From assembly GCA_030064845.1 (NCBI GenBank), contig JASJEC010000001.1, positions 62,001 to 126,000 on the forward strand: a DNA stretch of 64,000 nucleotides, given 5' to 3'. Every line of letters starts with the position of its first letter. Within the stretch, counting starts at the first letter, position 1. Both the position numbers and the translations under genes were made by a program. The notes below the pieces were generated by a model. The model made no database searches. It saw only the letters and a list, made by a program, of their open reading frames with translations, and was not told the origin of the DNA. This document shows, piece after piece, positions 1 through 8,323 of this stretch. This DNA is from Kiloniellales bacterium. Its GTDB lineage: Bacteria > Pseudomonadota > Alphaproteobacteria > Kiloniellales > JAKSDN01.

Positions 1-38
1 CGAAACCAGAGGATCGTTGGCGATGAGGTCATGATGGA

Positions 39-731
39 TCAGTACGCGATCGGCGAGAGGGCGGACTTGGGAAAAGGGAAAAGTCCGTCGCGCCCCAGCA
101 GGTAGACCTGGAACTGTCGGACCAGGAGCCCGGCAATCGCCGGGTCGAGCACGTCGAGCCCCCCGGCATAGGCGCCGAAGGCGGGCAGGATGAGGCGCCG
201 CCCGTCGGTCACGAAGCAGCGCCCCGTGACGCGCTTGACCTTGAGCCGGACCGCCGCCTTGGGATGGAAGTGCCCACTGACCTCGCCGGCCGCCGGCCGG
301 CCGGCCTCAGCCTCGTGGCGGAAGCGCAGCGGCCCGGCGACGACCTCTTCGACGGCCGTGCCGCCCCAGTCTTCCGGCGGCGCGGGGTCGTGGTTGCCGC
401 AGACCCAGGTCCAGTCGAGCGCCGCCGTCAGGGTGCGCAGACGGTCGCCGTCCCGCGGCGCGAGCCTGGCCGCGGCGCGCTTGTCGTGAAAGCTGTCGCC
501 GAGCGCGATCACGCGCTCGGGCCGGTGCCGGGTGACCACGTCCTCCAGGCGCTCCAGGGTGGCGGCCGTGTCGTAGGGCGGCAGCAGCTGGCCGCGCTCG
601 GCGAAGGCCGATCCCTTCTCGAGGTGCAGGTCGGCCACGATTAGGGTCTTCCGGGCCGGCCAGAACAGGGCGCCGCTGCGATCCGCCAGCAGGTCCGCGC
701 CGTTCAGCCGGAGCGCGAGGGCGCCGCTCAT
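39..731 (-). CDS. pdeM: Ligase-associated metallophosphoesterase (PdeM type)
   Basis: Calcineurin-like phosphoesterase of 230 aa. The metal-binding motifs are in family order: DLH at residues 34-36, GDSFHD at 78-83, GNHD at 112-115 and GHFH at 153-156. This is the small endonuclease/phosphatase that accompanies bacterial ATP-dependent DNA ligases in the Lhr-phosphoesterase-ligase-exonuclease repair module. It is presumably a cytosolic Mn-dependent enzyme that trims DNA ends. Its start overlaps the stop of the upstream helicase gene by 4 nt (ATGA), so the two are translationally coupled. The assignment rests on motif order plus the ligase and exonuclease genes about 4 kb away. Its substrate in this organism is not shown. 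Confidence 0.93.
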   Translation of the reverse strand: MSGALALRLNGADLLADRSGALFWPARKTLIVADLHLEKGSAFAERGQLLPPYDTAATLERLEDVVTRHRPERVIALGDSFHDKRAAARLAPRDGDRLRTLTAALDWTWVCGNHDPAPPEDWGGTAVEEVVAGPLRFRHEAEAGRPAAGEVSGHFHPKAAVRLKVKRVTGRCFVTDGRRLILPAFGAYAGGLDVLDPAIAGLLVRQFQVYLLGRDGLFPFPKSALSPIAY

Positions 732-3238
732 AGCGGCATCTCGGCCTGCGGGTCGTCGTCCAGTTGCGTGGCCTCCTCGATCAAGCTCCGCGCCCCTTCG
801 TCCAGGAGCTCGTCGAGCGCGGAGCCGTAGACCTGCTCCTTGCCGACCTCGAGCAGAACCGGCACGGCGAGCGGCGAGACGCGGTCCAGGGCCCGGTGCA
901 CGATGCGGCCCCGGACGCGGCTCAGCATGTCGCCCAGGCGCCGGATGTCGGTCAGGCCGCCGGCGGCGTCGGCCCGGGTCGCGCGCAGCAGCACGTGGTC
1001 AGGCTCGTGTTTACGCAGCACGTCGTAGATGAGATCGGCGTTGAAGGTGACCTGGCGCCCGGTCTTCTCACGGCCCGGTGAGCGCGGCTCGATCAGTCCG
1101 GCGATCACCGCCACCTTGCGGAAGGTCCGGCGGAGCATGGAAGACTCGGCCATCCAGGCCTCAAGGTCGTCGCCCAGCATGTCCTCGTCAAACAGGCCGG
1201 CCACGTCGGTGACCGCCTCGAGGCTCCAGACCGCCAGCACGTAATCGGTCGCGACGAAGCCGAGCGGGCCGAGGCCGGCCCGCTCCATCCGCCGTGTCAG
1301 CAGCATCCCAAGGGTCTGGTGCGCGTTGCGGCCCTCGAAGCAGTAGGCGACCATGAACTGCTTGTGGCCGCGCGGAAAGGTCTCGACCAGCAGGCCGTCA
1401 GCCGGCGGCATGACCGAGCGCCAGCGCTGCAGGCGCAGCCACTCGCCGACCGCCTCGGGCAGGGCGCCCCAGCGGGCCGGCGCTTCCAGCATGCCGCGCA
1501 CCCGGTCGGCGAGGTGGGTCGAGAGCGGCAGGCGGCCGCCCATGAAGGCCGGCACCTTGGGCTCGTCGCCGCTCTGCGCCCGGCTCACCTCGACCCAGGT
1601 CTCGCGCACGCCCTCGAAGCGCAGCAGCTCGCCGGCAAAGACGAAGGTGTCGCCGGGCACCAGCCCGTTGGCGAAGTACTCCTCGACCTCGCCGAGAAAG
1701 CGCCCGCGCCTGAGCCTCACCTTGAGAGTAGGGGCCTCGACGATGGTGCCGACGTTCATGCGGTAGCGGCGGGCGTGCACCTGGGACACGATGCGGTAGC
1801 GCCCGTCAGGATCGCGCGACAGGCGGCGGTAGCGTTCGTAGTTGGCGAGGGCGTAGCCGCCGTCGGCCACGAAGGCGAGCACATCGTCGAAATCGGTCCG
1901 GCCGAGGTCGGCGTAGGGCGCGGCCCGCGTGACCTCGCGATAGAGCGCGTCGGCAATAAAGGGCTGCGAGCAGGCGGTGCCAAGGATGTGCTGCGCCAGC
2001 ACGTCAAGCCCGCCGGGGCGCGGCGGGTCGCCGTCGAGGGTGCCGGCGCGCAGACCTTCGAGGGCGGCCCGGCACTCCAGCACCTCGAAGCGGTTGGCCG
2101 GCACCAGGAGCGCCCGGCTCGGCCGGTCGAGGCGGTGGTTCGAGCGGCCGATCCGCTGCAGCAGGCGCGACACGCCCTTGGGGGCGCCGACCTGGATCAC
2201 CAGGTCGACCGCCGCCCAGTCGATCCCCAGGTCGAGGGACGAGGTCGCCACCACGGCGCGCAGCCGGCCGCCCGACATGGCGGCCTCGACCTTGCGCCGC
2301 TGCTCGACCGAGAGGCTGCCGTGGTGCATCGCGATCGGCAGGGCGTCCTCGTTGAGCCGCCACAGGGCGCGAAAGACCAGCTCGGCCTGGGCGCGGGTGT
2401 TGACGAAGACCAGCGTCGTCCCGGCCTCGCGGACCCGCTGGTAGACCTCCGCTAGCGCGTGGATCGCCATATGGCCGGACCAGGGCAGCCGCTCGCGGGT
2501 CACCAGGATATCGATCTCGGGATCGGGACCGCCGGGCGCCTTGATCAGGCGCGGTGCTTCCCGGTCGGTCCGGCCGCTGGCCGAGAGCCACGCCAGCAGG
2601 GCGTCGGGATGGGGCACCGTCGCCGAGAGACCGACCCGCCGGCAGGCCGGCGCCAGCGCCTGGAGCCGGGTCAGGGCGAGGCTGAGCAGGTCGCCGCGCT
2701 TGTTGTCGGCCAGCGCGTGCAGCTCGTCGACGATCACGCAGCGCAGGCCCTGGAACACCCGGGGCGCGTCGGCGTAGGACAGCAGGAGCGACAGCGACTC
2801 GGGCGTGGTCAGCAGGATTTGCGGCGGCCGGCGGCGCTGCCGCTGGCGCTTGGACTGGGGCGTGTCGCCGGTGCGCGTCTCACAGGCGATCTCGAGACCC
2901 AGCTCGTCGATCGGCGTGGTCAGGTTGCGATGGATGTCGACCGCAAGCGCCTTCAGCGGCGAAACGTAGAGCGTGTGCAGGCCGGTGTGGGGCGCCTGGA
3001 AGAGCTCGATCAGGCTGGGCAGGAAACCGGCCAGGGTCTTGCCGCCGCCGGTCGGCGCGATCAGCAGGGCCGACTCCTGGGCATCGGCGGCCGAGAGCAT
3101 CTCCAGCTGGTGGCGGTGCGGCGCCCAGCCGCGCATCCTGAACCAGGCGGCGAACTGCTGGGGCAGGAGCGGGGAGATGGCGCCAGCGGCGGCCGGCGGA
3201 CCGGCCGTCTCCCCGACGTTCAAGGCAACATCAGTCAT
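728..3238 (-). CDS. Ligase-associated DEXH-box helicase (Lhr-Core type)
   Basis: Superfamily 2 helicase of 836 aa, the normal size for the ligase-associated DEXH family. Walker A is APTGGGKTL near residues 61-69 and motif II is DELH at 171-174. The SAT motif (LSATVPHP), a GIDW segment and the motif VI signature QRIGRSNHR follow. After the two RecA lobes comes the long winged-helix and Lhr C-terminal region. Lhr-Core enzymes are 3'-to-5' DNA translocases and RNA:DNA helicases in DNA repair. The gene overlaps psuG upstream by 8 bp and pdeM downstream by 4 bp, so it sits in one cotranscribed, coupled string. This is the commonest partner of the ATP-dependent ligase found at 6028. Confidence 0.94.
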   Translation of the reverse strand: MTDVALNVGETAGPPAAAGAISPLLPQQFAAWFRMRGWAPHRHQLEMLSAADAQESALLIAPTGGGKTLAGFLPSLIELFQAPHTGLHTLYVSPLKALAVDIHRNLTTPIDELGLEIACETRTGDTPQSKRQRQRRRPPQILLTTPESLSLLLSYADAPRVFQGLRCVIVDELHALADNKRGDLLSLALTRLQALAPACRRVGLSATVPHPDALLAWLSASGRTDREAPRLIKAPGGPDPEIDILVTRERLPWSGHMAIHALAEVYQRVREAGTTLVFVNTRAQAELVFRALWRLNEDALPIAMHHGSLSVEQRRKVEAAMSGGRLRAVVATSSLDLGIDWAAVDLVIQVGAPKGVSRLLQRIGRSNHRLDRPSRALLVPANRFEVLECRAALEGLRAGTLDGDPPRPGGLDVLAQHILGTACSQPFIADALYREVTRAAPYADLGRTDFDDVLAFVADGGYALANYERYRRLSRDPDGRYRIVSQVHARRYRMNVGTIVEAPTLKVRLRRGRFLGEVEEYFANGLVPGDTFVFAGELLRFEGVRETWVEVSRAQSGDEPKVPAFMGGRLPLSTHLADRVRGMLEAPARWGALPEAVGEWLRLQRWRSVMPPADGLLVETFPRGHKQFMVAYCFEGRNAHQTLGMLLTRRMERAGLGPLGFVATDYVLAVWSLEAVTDVAGLFDEDMLGDDLEAWMAESSMLRRTFRKVAVIAGLIEPRSPGREKTGRQVTFNADLIYDVLRKHEPDHVLLRATRADAAGGLTDIRRLGDMLSRVRGRIVHRALDRVSPLAVPVLLEVGKEQVYGSALDELLDEGARSLIEEATQLDDDPQAEMPL

Positions 3239-4154
3239 GGGCGGCGAGCTCCCGGGCGATCTCGGCCGCGAGCGCGGCGTTGGCCTCGATCAGCGCCTTG
3301 TTCACTGCGAGCGTGCGCCCGCCGCTGAGCTCGAAGAGCTGCCGCAGCAGGAAGGGGGTCAGGGACTTGCCGATGACGTCCTCGGCCGCCGCGCGCCGTT
3401 CCGCCTCGGCCAGCCAGGCCTCCAGCTCGTCGCGATCCAGCGCGGCGCCGTCGGGCGGCGGGTTGGCGATCAGCGTCCCGCTCCCCAGGCCGAGTGCGTG
3501 CTGGGCGCGCAGGATTGCCGCCGCGTCGGCGGGCGTGTCGACCCGGGCCTCGAGCGCGAGGCCGCTCGAGCGCAGGTAGAAGGCCGGGAACTCGTCGCAG
3601 CGATAGCCGATTACCGCGACCCCCTGCGTCTCCAGCATCTCCAGCGTGCGCGGCAGGTCGAGTATCGACTTGGCCCCCGAGGCGATCACGGCCACGGGCG
3701 TGCGGCCCAGTTCGATCAGGTCCGCGGAGATGTCCAGGCTGGCTTCGCCGCCGCGGTGAACCCCGCCGATCCCGCCGGTCGCCAGAACCGATATGCCGGC
3801 GCGCTGCGCCGCGTACAGCGTGGCCGCCACGGTGGTTGCGCCCATGACGCCGGCGGCGACCGCCCGGGCCATGTCGCGCCGGCTGACCTTGAGGACGTCG
3901 GACCCCGTGGCGAAGGCCTCGATCTCCGCGCGGTTCAATCCGACGACGACGCCGCCCCCGACGATCCCGATGGTCGCCGGCAGGGCGCCGGCGGTGCGCA
4001 CCCGCGCCTCGGCGCCGAGGGCGGTTTCCAGGTTGTCGGGGTAGGGCAGCCCCTGCGCGATCAGCGTCGACTCGAGCGCGACCACGGGTCGGCGGCGGGC
4101 AACGGCTTCAGCAATTTCCGGACGAATCTCGAACGGATCGGGCATGGCCGGCAT
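3231..4154 (-). CDS. psuG: Pseudouridine-5'-phosphate glycosidase
   Basis: PsuG of 307 aa. It reversibly splits pseudouridine 5'-phosphate into uracil and ribose 5-phosphate. The family signature containing the catalytic lysine is clear (SGAKSILDLPRTLE followed by ETQGV), as is the N-terminal VALESTLIAQGLPYP block. No pseudouridine kinase (PsuK) is visible next to it, so either the kinase lies elsewhere or the glycosidase is used alone. The first ATG gives MPAMPDP; the second Met, three codons later, is an equally good start. The 3' end runs 8 bp into the helicase gene, an odd partnership of nucleoside salvage with DNA repair. Confidence 0.95.
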   Translation of the reverse strand: MPAMPDPFEIRPEIAEAVARRRPVVALESTLIAQGLPYPDNLETALGAEARVRTAGALPATIGIVGGGVVVGLNRAEIEAFATGSDVLKVSRRDMARAVAAGVMGATTVAATLYAAQRAGISVLATGGIGGVHRGGEASLDISADLIELGRTPVAVIASGAKSILDLPRTLEMLETQGVAVIGYRCDEFPAFYLRSSGLALEARVDTPADAAAILRAQHALGLGSGTLIANPPPDGAALDRDELEAWLAEAERRAAAEDVIGKSLTPFLLRQLFELSGGRTLAVNKALIEANAALAAEIARELAAHD

Positions 4155-4193
4155 GATAGCGCCGCGCCTGCGCTTCGAAAGCGGGATTCGGTA

Positions 4194-4628
4194 TCAGAGA
4201 GCGGCGAAGGCCGAGCGCAGATCGGATACCAGCTCTTCGGCGATTTCCTGTTCGTAGGTCCTCGCCGGCACCGCGCCCCAGACCGGCTTCGGCCAGGCGG
4301 GGTCGGTATCGAACCGCGCGATCACATGGATATGAAGCTGCGGCACCATGTTGCCGAGCGCCGCGACGTTCATCTTGTCCGGCTTGAACAGGCCCTGCAG
4401 CGCGCGCGATGCGCGTACGATCTCGTCCATGACCTTGGCCAGGTCGTTCGGTAGGAGGTCGTGCAGGTCGCGCAGGCCCGGCCTTTCCGGAACCAGGATG
4501 AGCCAGGGGAAATTGGCGTCGTTCATCAGGAGCACGCGCGAAAGCGCCCAGCGGGCGACGGGAAACGTGTCCCTTTCGAGCATGTCATGGAGCGTGAAGG
4601 AACTCGACGCTCGGGTCGCTGCGGTCAT
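4194..4628 (-). CDS. HIT-family nucleotide-binding protein
   Basis: Small HIT-fold protein of 144 aa with the conserved strand WLILVPERPG and the histidine motif QLHIHVIAR near residues 96-104, followed by WPKPVWG. HIT proteins are nucleotidyl hydrolases or transferases acting on dinucleoside polyphosphates or AMP-amides. Only two of the three histidines of the classic HxHxH triad are present; the third position is Ile (H-I-H-V-I). The middle histidine, the usual nucleophile, is kept. The gene lies 39 bp upstream of psuG on the same strand and is probably the first gene of the HIT-psuG-helicase-pdeM transcription unit. The substrate cannot be read from sequence. Confidence 0.9.
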   Translation of the reverse strand: MTAATRASSSFTLHDMLERDTFPVARWALSRVLLMNDANFPWLILVPERPGLRDLHDLLPNDLAKVMDEIVRASRALQGLFKPDKMNVAALGNMVPQLHIHVIARFDTDPAWPKPVWGAVPARTYEQEIAEELVSDLRSAFAAL

Positions 4629-4993
4629 CCTGCGCCGATCCGGCTGATGGCGGGAAAAGTTTCAAAAGTAATTGATAGACTACGAACAACGAATCCTCGT
4701 TAACCATGGTTACGCCAGGAGACTTCGTGAAACAAGGTGCAAAAATTCCCAAGAGTGCCTTCGGTTTCGACTAGGTGTTTTGTTTGTGGCTATCTTTGCT
4801 ATTTTGCTCGTCGCGGTGCGCGGCCTCGAGCGCGATCTGTCCTGGCCCGAAGTCACCGGCCGGAAAGGCGGGCTTCGTCTCGGGTAATGGATCGTGTTTC
4901 GATCCTAAGCACATGATCTGGCGCGGTTTCACGCGTCCCGAGGCGAAACACAAAGTGGTTCCGGCCGGCCATGTTCCGAACTAGGCTGTCGTC
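4629..4993. other. 365-bp divergent intergenic region
   Basis: This spacer separates the minus-strand HIT-psuG-helicase-pdeM string from the plus-strand exonuclease-ligase pair and must hold both promoters. It is clearly AT-richer than its flanks between about 4660 and 4810. It contains a small hairpin, GGATCG-TGTTT-CGATCC, near 4889-4905 and a GTTTC...GAAAC inverted pair near 4927-4951. A 71-codon reading frame (4672-4887, plus) encodes one hydrophobic stretch, GVLFVAIFAILLVAV. It has no recognisable relatives and no clear ribosome binding site, so I do not call it a gene. Confidence 0.5.
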
Positions 4994-6031
4994 ATGAGCG
5001 TCAGCGCCGAGGATTGGCTGCGGGTCACGGGCAGGGGTCTCTACTGCGAGCCGGGCGGATTCTATGTTGATCCGACCGCGCCGGTAGACCGCGCGGTGAT
5101 CACCCACGGCCACGCCGACCATGCGCGGCCCGGTCACGAATCGGTGCTCGCGACTGCCGAGACGCTTGCGATCATGGAAGTCCGCTACGGCGATGCGGCC
5201 GGAGTCACGAAGCAGAGCCTCGGCTACGGCGAGACCCTGACAGTCGGTGAGGTCGCGGTTCGGCTGGTGCCCGCGGGCCACGTTCTCGGCAGCGCCCAAG
5301 CGGTGCTGGAGTGGCGCGGGTCCCGGGTCGTGGTGTCGGGGGACTACAAGCGGCGGCGCGACCCGACCTGTCCCGCGTTCGAGCCGATCGGCTGCGACGT
5401 CTTCATCACCGAGGCGACCTTCGGGCTCCCGGTGTTCCGCCACCCGCCGGCGGATCAGGAGGTGGCCAAGGTGCTGGCCTCTCTCGCCGCCTTCCCGGAG
5501 CGTCCCCACGTGATCGGCGCCTATGCGCTCGGCAAGGCGCAGCGGGTCATCGCGCTACTACGCGAGGCGGGATTCGAGCGCCCGATCTATCTGCACGGCG
5601 CGCTTACGCGCCTGACCCGGCTCTACCAGGATCTCGGTCTCGAGCTCGGCGACCTGCGGCCGGTCGCCGGGGTGGAGAAGGAGCAGCTGCGCGGCGAGAT
5701 CGTCATGGCGCCGCCCTCGGCGCTGGCCGACCGCTGGTCGCGGCGCCTCGAAGAACCGGTAACCGCCATGGCCTCGGGCTGGATGCGCGTGCGCCAGCGG
5801 GCGCGCCAGCGCGGTGTCGAGTTGCCGCTCGTGATCTCGGACCACGCCGACTGGGACGAGTTGACCGCGACCCTGTCCGAGGTCGGTGCCGCGGAAGTCT
5901 GGGTGACCCACGGCAACGAGGAGGCCCTGGTCCATCAGGCGGCCAAGGTCGGGCTGAGCGCACGGGCGCTCTCCCTGGTCGGCCGCGGCGAGGACGAGCA
6001 GGAAACCGAGCCGGCGGAGGCGTCGGCGTGA
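4994..6031 (+). CDS. Ligase-associated DNA damage response exonuclease (MBL fold)
   Basis: Metallo-beta-lactamase/beta-CASP type nuclease of 345 aa. The metal site HGHADH is at residues 38-43. Further family landmarks are GHVLGSAQ, SGDYKRR and a late SDHADWDEL stretch. The family is the exonuclease partner of bacterial ATP-dependent ligases and is related to SNM1 and CPSF nucleases. Its stop codon overlaps the ligase start (GTGA at 6028-6031), so exonuclease and ligase are coupled. The C-terminal tail is acidic (GRGEDEQETEPAE). Together with the ligase it forms the plus-strand half of the split repair module. Confidence 0.94.
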   Translation: MSVSAEDWLRVTGRGLYCEPGGFYVDPTAPVDRAVITHGHADHARPGHESVLATAETLAIMEVRYGDAAGVTKQSLGYGETLTVGEVAVRLVPAGHVLGSAQAVLEWRGSRVVVSGDYKRRRDPTCPAFEPIGCDVFITEATFGLPVFRHPPADQEVAKVLASLAAFPERPHVIGAYALGKAQRVIALLREAGFERPIYLHGALTRLTRLYQDLGLELGDLRPVAGVEKEQLRGEIVMAPPSALADRWSRRLEEPVTAMASGWMRVRQRARQRGVELPLVISDHADWDELTATLSEVGAAEVWVTHGNEEALVHQAAKVGLSARALSLVGRGEDEQETEPAEASA

Positions 6032-7623
6032 AGGATTTCGCGGAGCTGCTCGACCGCCTGGTCTTCACGTCCTCGCGCAACGACAAGCTGCGCCTCATGA
6101 CCCGTTACTTTCAGGCGACTCCGGACCCGGCGCGGGGCTACGCCCTGGCGGCGCTGACCGGACGGCGCGACTTCCCCGCGGCGAAGCCGGCCCTGATCCG
6201 GGGCCTCGTCGAGTCTCGGGTCGATCCGGTGCTCTTCGCCTGGTCCTACGACTATGTCGGGGATCTCGCCGAGACCGCCGCCTTGATCTGGCCGGCGCGG
6301 CCCGGCGCCGAGGCCGCGCCGCCGCTTACCGAGGTGGTCGAGCGTTTGCGGAGTGCTGGACGCAGCGAGGTTCCCCGTCTGCTCGCGGCCTGGCTCGACG
6401 CACTCGACGCGACCGGCCGCTGGGCACTGCTGAAGCTGATCACCGGGGGGCTCAGGGTGGGCGTCTCGGCGCGCCTTGCGAAGACCGCCCTGGCCGCGCT
6501 CCCGGGCGAGGGTGGCCAGGGCCGGGTGCTGGCGGAAATCGAGGAGCTCTGGCACGGGATCGAGCCGCCGTTCGAGGAACTCTTCGCCTGGCTGGAGGGT
6601 TCCGGGCCCAAGCCGAGCATCGATCAGCGCGCGGCCTTCCGGCCCTTCATGCTGGCGCACCCGCTCGAGGAGACGGACATGGCGACGCTGTCGCCCGGGG
6701 ACTTCCTCGCCGAGTGGAAGTGGGACGGCATCCGGGTCCAGTTGGCGGCCGACGGCGCCCAGGCCAAGCTGTTCTCGCGCAACGGCGACGAGATCGGCGG
6801 CGCCTTCCCGGACCTGCTTGAGGCCGCGCGGTTCAACGCGGTGCTCGACGGCGAGCTGCTGGTCGTGCGCGACGGCGCGGTGGCGCCCTTCAACGACCTG
6901 CAGCAGCGCCTCAATCGCAAGACGGTCTCGGCCAAGCAGCTCGCCGGCTTCCCCGCGCATCTCAGGGCTTACGACATGCTGTTCCTCGACGGCGAGGATC
7001 TGCGCGGCTTTCCCCTCGCGGAACGTCGCCGGCGCCTGGAGACCTGGTTTTCCGAGGCTCGGCCCGCGCGCCTCGATCTCTCGCCGCTGATCGAGTTCGG
7101 GACCTGGGACCAGCTCCGAGAGCGCCGGGCGACGGCGCGCGAGCGGGGCATCGAGGGCCTGATGCTCAAGCGCGCCGACAGCGCCTATGTGGCCGGGCGG
7201 CAAAAGGGGCCCTGGTTCAAATGGAAGCGGGACGCGCTCACCCTCGACACCGTCCTGATGTACGCCCAGCGGGGCCACGGCAAGCGCTCGTCCTACTACT
7301 CTGACTATACTTTCGGGGCCTGGCGCCGGGCGCAGGCGGGTGAGGAGCTGGTGCCGGTCGGCAAGGCCTATTTCGGCTTTACCGACGAGGAGCTGAGGCG
7401 GCTCGACAAGTGGGTCCGCGACAACACGGTCGAGCGCTTCGGCCCGGTCCGCGCGGTCAAGCCCGGCCTCGTGCTGGAGGTCGCCTTCGATGCCGTCCAT
7501 CCCTCGACCCGGCACAAGTCGGGCCTCGCCATGCGGTTTCCGCGGATCCACCGGATCCGCTGGGACAAGCCGGCCGCCGAGGCCGACAAGGTCGAGACGC
7601 TGGAAGCGATGATCGAGGGCTGA
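6028..7623 (+). CDS. ATP-dependent DNA ligase (cisplatin-damage-response / ligase-associated family)
   Basis: ATP-dependent DNA ligase of 531 aa. The reading frame is open far upstream, but the GTG at 6028 overlaps the exonuclease stop and gives the family start VKDFAELLDRL. The nucleotidyl-transferase motif I is EWKWDGIR with the AMP-accepting Lys near residue 231. It is followed by SRNGDEIGG, LDGELLVV, EGLMLKR and WFKWKRD, then the OB-fold region. The N-terminal 200 residues are the alpha-helical DNA-binding domain of this family. In Pseudomonas and mycobacteria these ligases occur with Lhr helicase, a phosphoesterase and an exonuclease. All three partners are in this window. Confidence 0.95.
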   Translation: MKDFAELLDRLVFTSSRNDKLRLMTRYFQATPDPARGYALAALTGRRDFPAAKPALIRGLVESRVDPVLFAWSYDYVGDLAETAALIWPARPGAEAAPPLTEVVERLRSAGRSEVPRLLAAWLDALDATGRWALLKLITGGLRVGVSARLAKTALAALPGEGGQGRVLAEIEELWHGIEPPFEELFAWLEGSGPKPSIDQRAAFRPFMLAHPLEETDMATLSPGDFLAEWKWDGIRVQLAADGAQAKLFSRNGDEIGGAFPDLLEAARFNAVLDGELLVVRDGAVAPFNDLQQRLNRKTVSAKQLAGFPAHLRAYDMLFLDGEDLRGFPLAERRRRLETWFSEARPARLDLSPLIEFGTWDQLRERRATARERGIEGLMLKRADSAYVAGRQKGPWFKWKRDALTLDTVLMYAQRGHGKRSSYYSDYTFGAWRRAQAGEELVPVGKAYFGFTDEELRRLDKWVRDNTVERFGPVRAVKPGLVLEVAFDAVHPSTRHKSGLAMRFPRIHRIRWDKPAAEADKVETLEAMIEG

Positions 7624-7640
7624 CGCGGACGCGGTAGCAG

Positions 7641-7784
7641 GTGATCACCAACATTTCCGGGGTGGCCAAGAAGACAGGCGCCGCTGCCGAGCAGGTGCTC
7701 GATGCCGCCCATGAGCTATCGCGCGAGTCGGAGACGCTGAAGACCCGGATCGAAGACTTCCTGCACGACATGTGGGCCGCTTGA
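7641..7784 (+). pseudogene. 3' remnant of a methyl-accepting chemotaxis protein gene
   Basis: A 47-codon open stretch after an in-frame TAG at 7635 encodes ITNISGVAKKTGAAAEQ, then a heptad-rich tail ending ETLKTRIEDFLHDMWAA. This is the usual C-terminal end of an MCP signalling domain, where AA.QVL.AA..LS..SE.L...I..FL closes the coiled coil. Nothing of the receptor, HAMP or hairpin tip precedes it; the upstream sequence is the ligase gene. I read it as the leftover 3' end of a chemoreceptor gene lost by deletion or rearrangement. It has no convincing ribosome binding site and is unlikely to be functional alone. The family assignment is by pattern, not alignment. Confidence 0.6.
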
Positions 7785-7801
7785 GGCCCCGCAACCGACT
7801 C

Positions 7802-8230
7802 TCAGGGCGTGCCGGCCTCGAAGCCCAGGCTGGCGGCGCCCTTGTTGTCGTAGAGCACCAGTTCGTCGCCGGTCAGCGTGTAGCGTTCCGTCCGGTCGAG
7901 CGCGTTGAGGAAGTCCAGCTCCTGGTCCATGTTGCCGATGCAGGCGCGGCGAGTCGCCGCCACGGGGCCGAAGCTTAAGCTTTGGCCATCGGTCTCGAAG
8001 CCGCCGGTAAAGTTGTTGCAGCCGGCATAGCCCCTAACCTTCTCGATGTCCGCTTCGAGGACGAGGTGTATCTCCCGGTCCTCGGCGCCGGGCTCGGCCG
8101 GCTTGCCCTCCAGCTCGACCAGCCGCCAGTAGGTCCCGGTCAGCGTAGGATCGCCGCCACCAATCGTGTCGCAAGAGGACAGCAGCGCGGAGGAGAGGGC
8201 GAGGGCGAGAAGGTATCGGGGCCGGACCAT
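7802..8230 (-). CDS. META/HslJ-domain lipoprotein
   Basis: Exported protein of 142 aa. The start at 8230 is chosen because it gives a clean lipoprotein signal, MVRPRYLLALALSSALLSSC, with the lipobox cysteine at residue 20. The upstream 31 codons of open frame are Arg-rich and unlike a signal. The mature part carries the META (DUF306/HslJ-like) pattern: LTGTYWRLVELEGKP, a GCNNFTGGF core and SFGPVAATRRAC. HslJ proteins are periplasmic-facing lipoproteins linked to heat or novobiocin tolerance, with unknown biochemistry. A second META protein is encoded at 19334. It runs convergent to the upstream repair genes. Confidence 0.85.
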   Translation of the reverse strand: MVRPRYLLALALSSALLSSCDTIGGGDPTLTGTYWRLVELEGKPAEPGAEDREIHLVLEADIEKVRGYAGCNNFTGGFETDGQSLSFGPVAATRRACIGNMDQELDFLNALDRTERYTLTGDELVLYDNKGAASLGFEAGTP

Positions 8231-8323
8231 GGCGCATGCTCCTTCGAAAGGGGGCAAGATAGGCGGACAGACTAGGCCAGATCGCCGAATCCGTCGCCGG
8301 GAAAGTGACCGCCGTAGGGCCAA

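Noticed and set aside
4672-4887. 71-codon frame with one hydrophobic stretch
   Set aside because: No clear ribosome binding site, no recognised relatives, and it lies in a spacer that must hold promoters.
5935-7551. 538-codon open frame antisense to the ligase gene
   Set aside because: It is an antisense shadow in a very GC-rich gene, has a Gly/Arg/Leu-rich composition without motifs, and overlaps the whole ligase.
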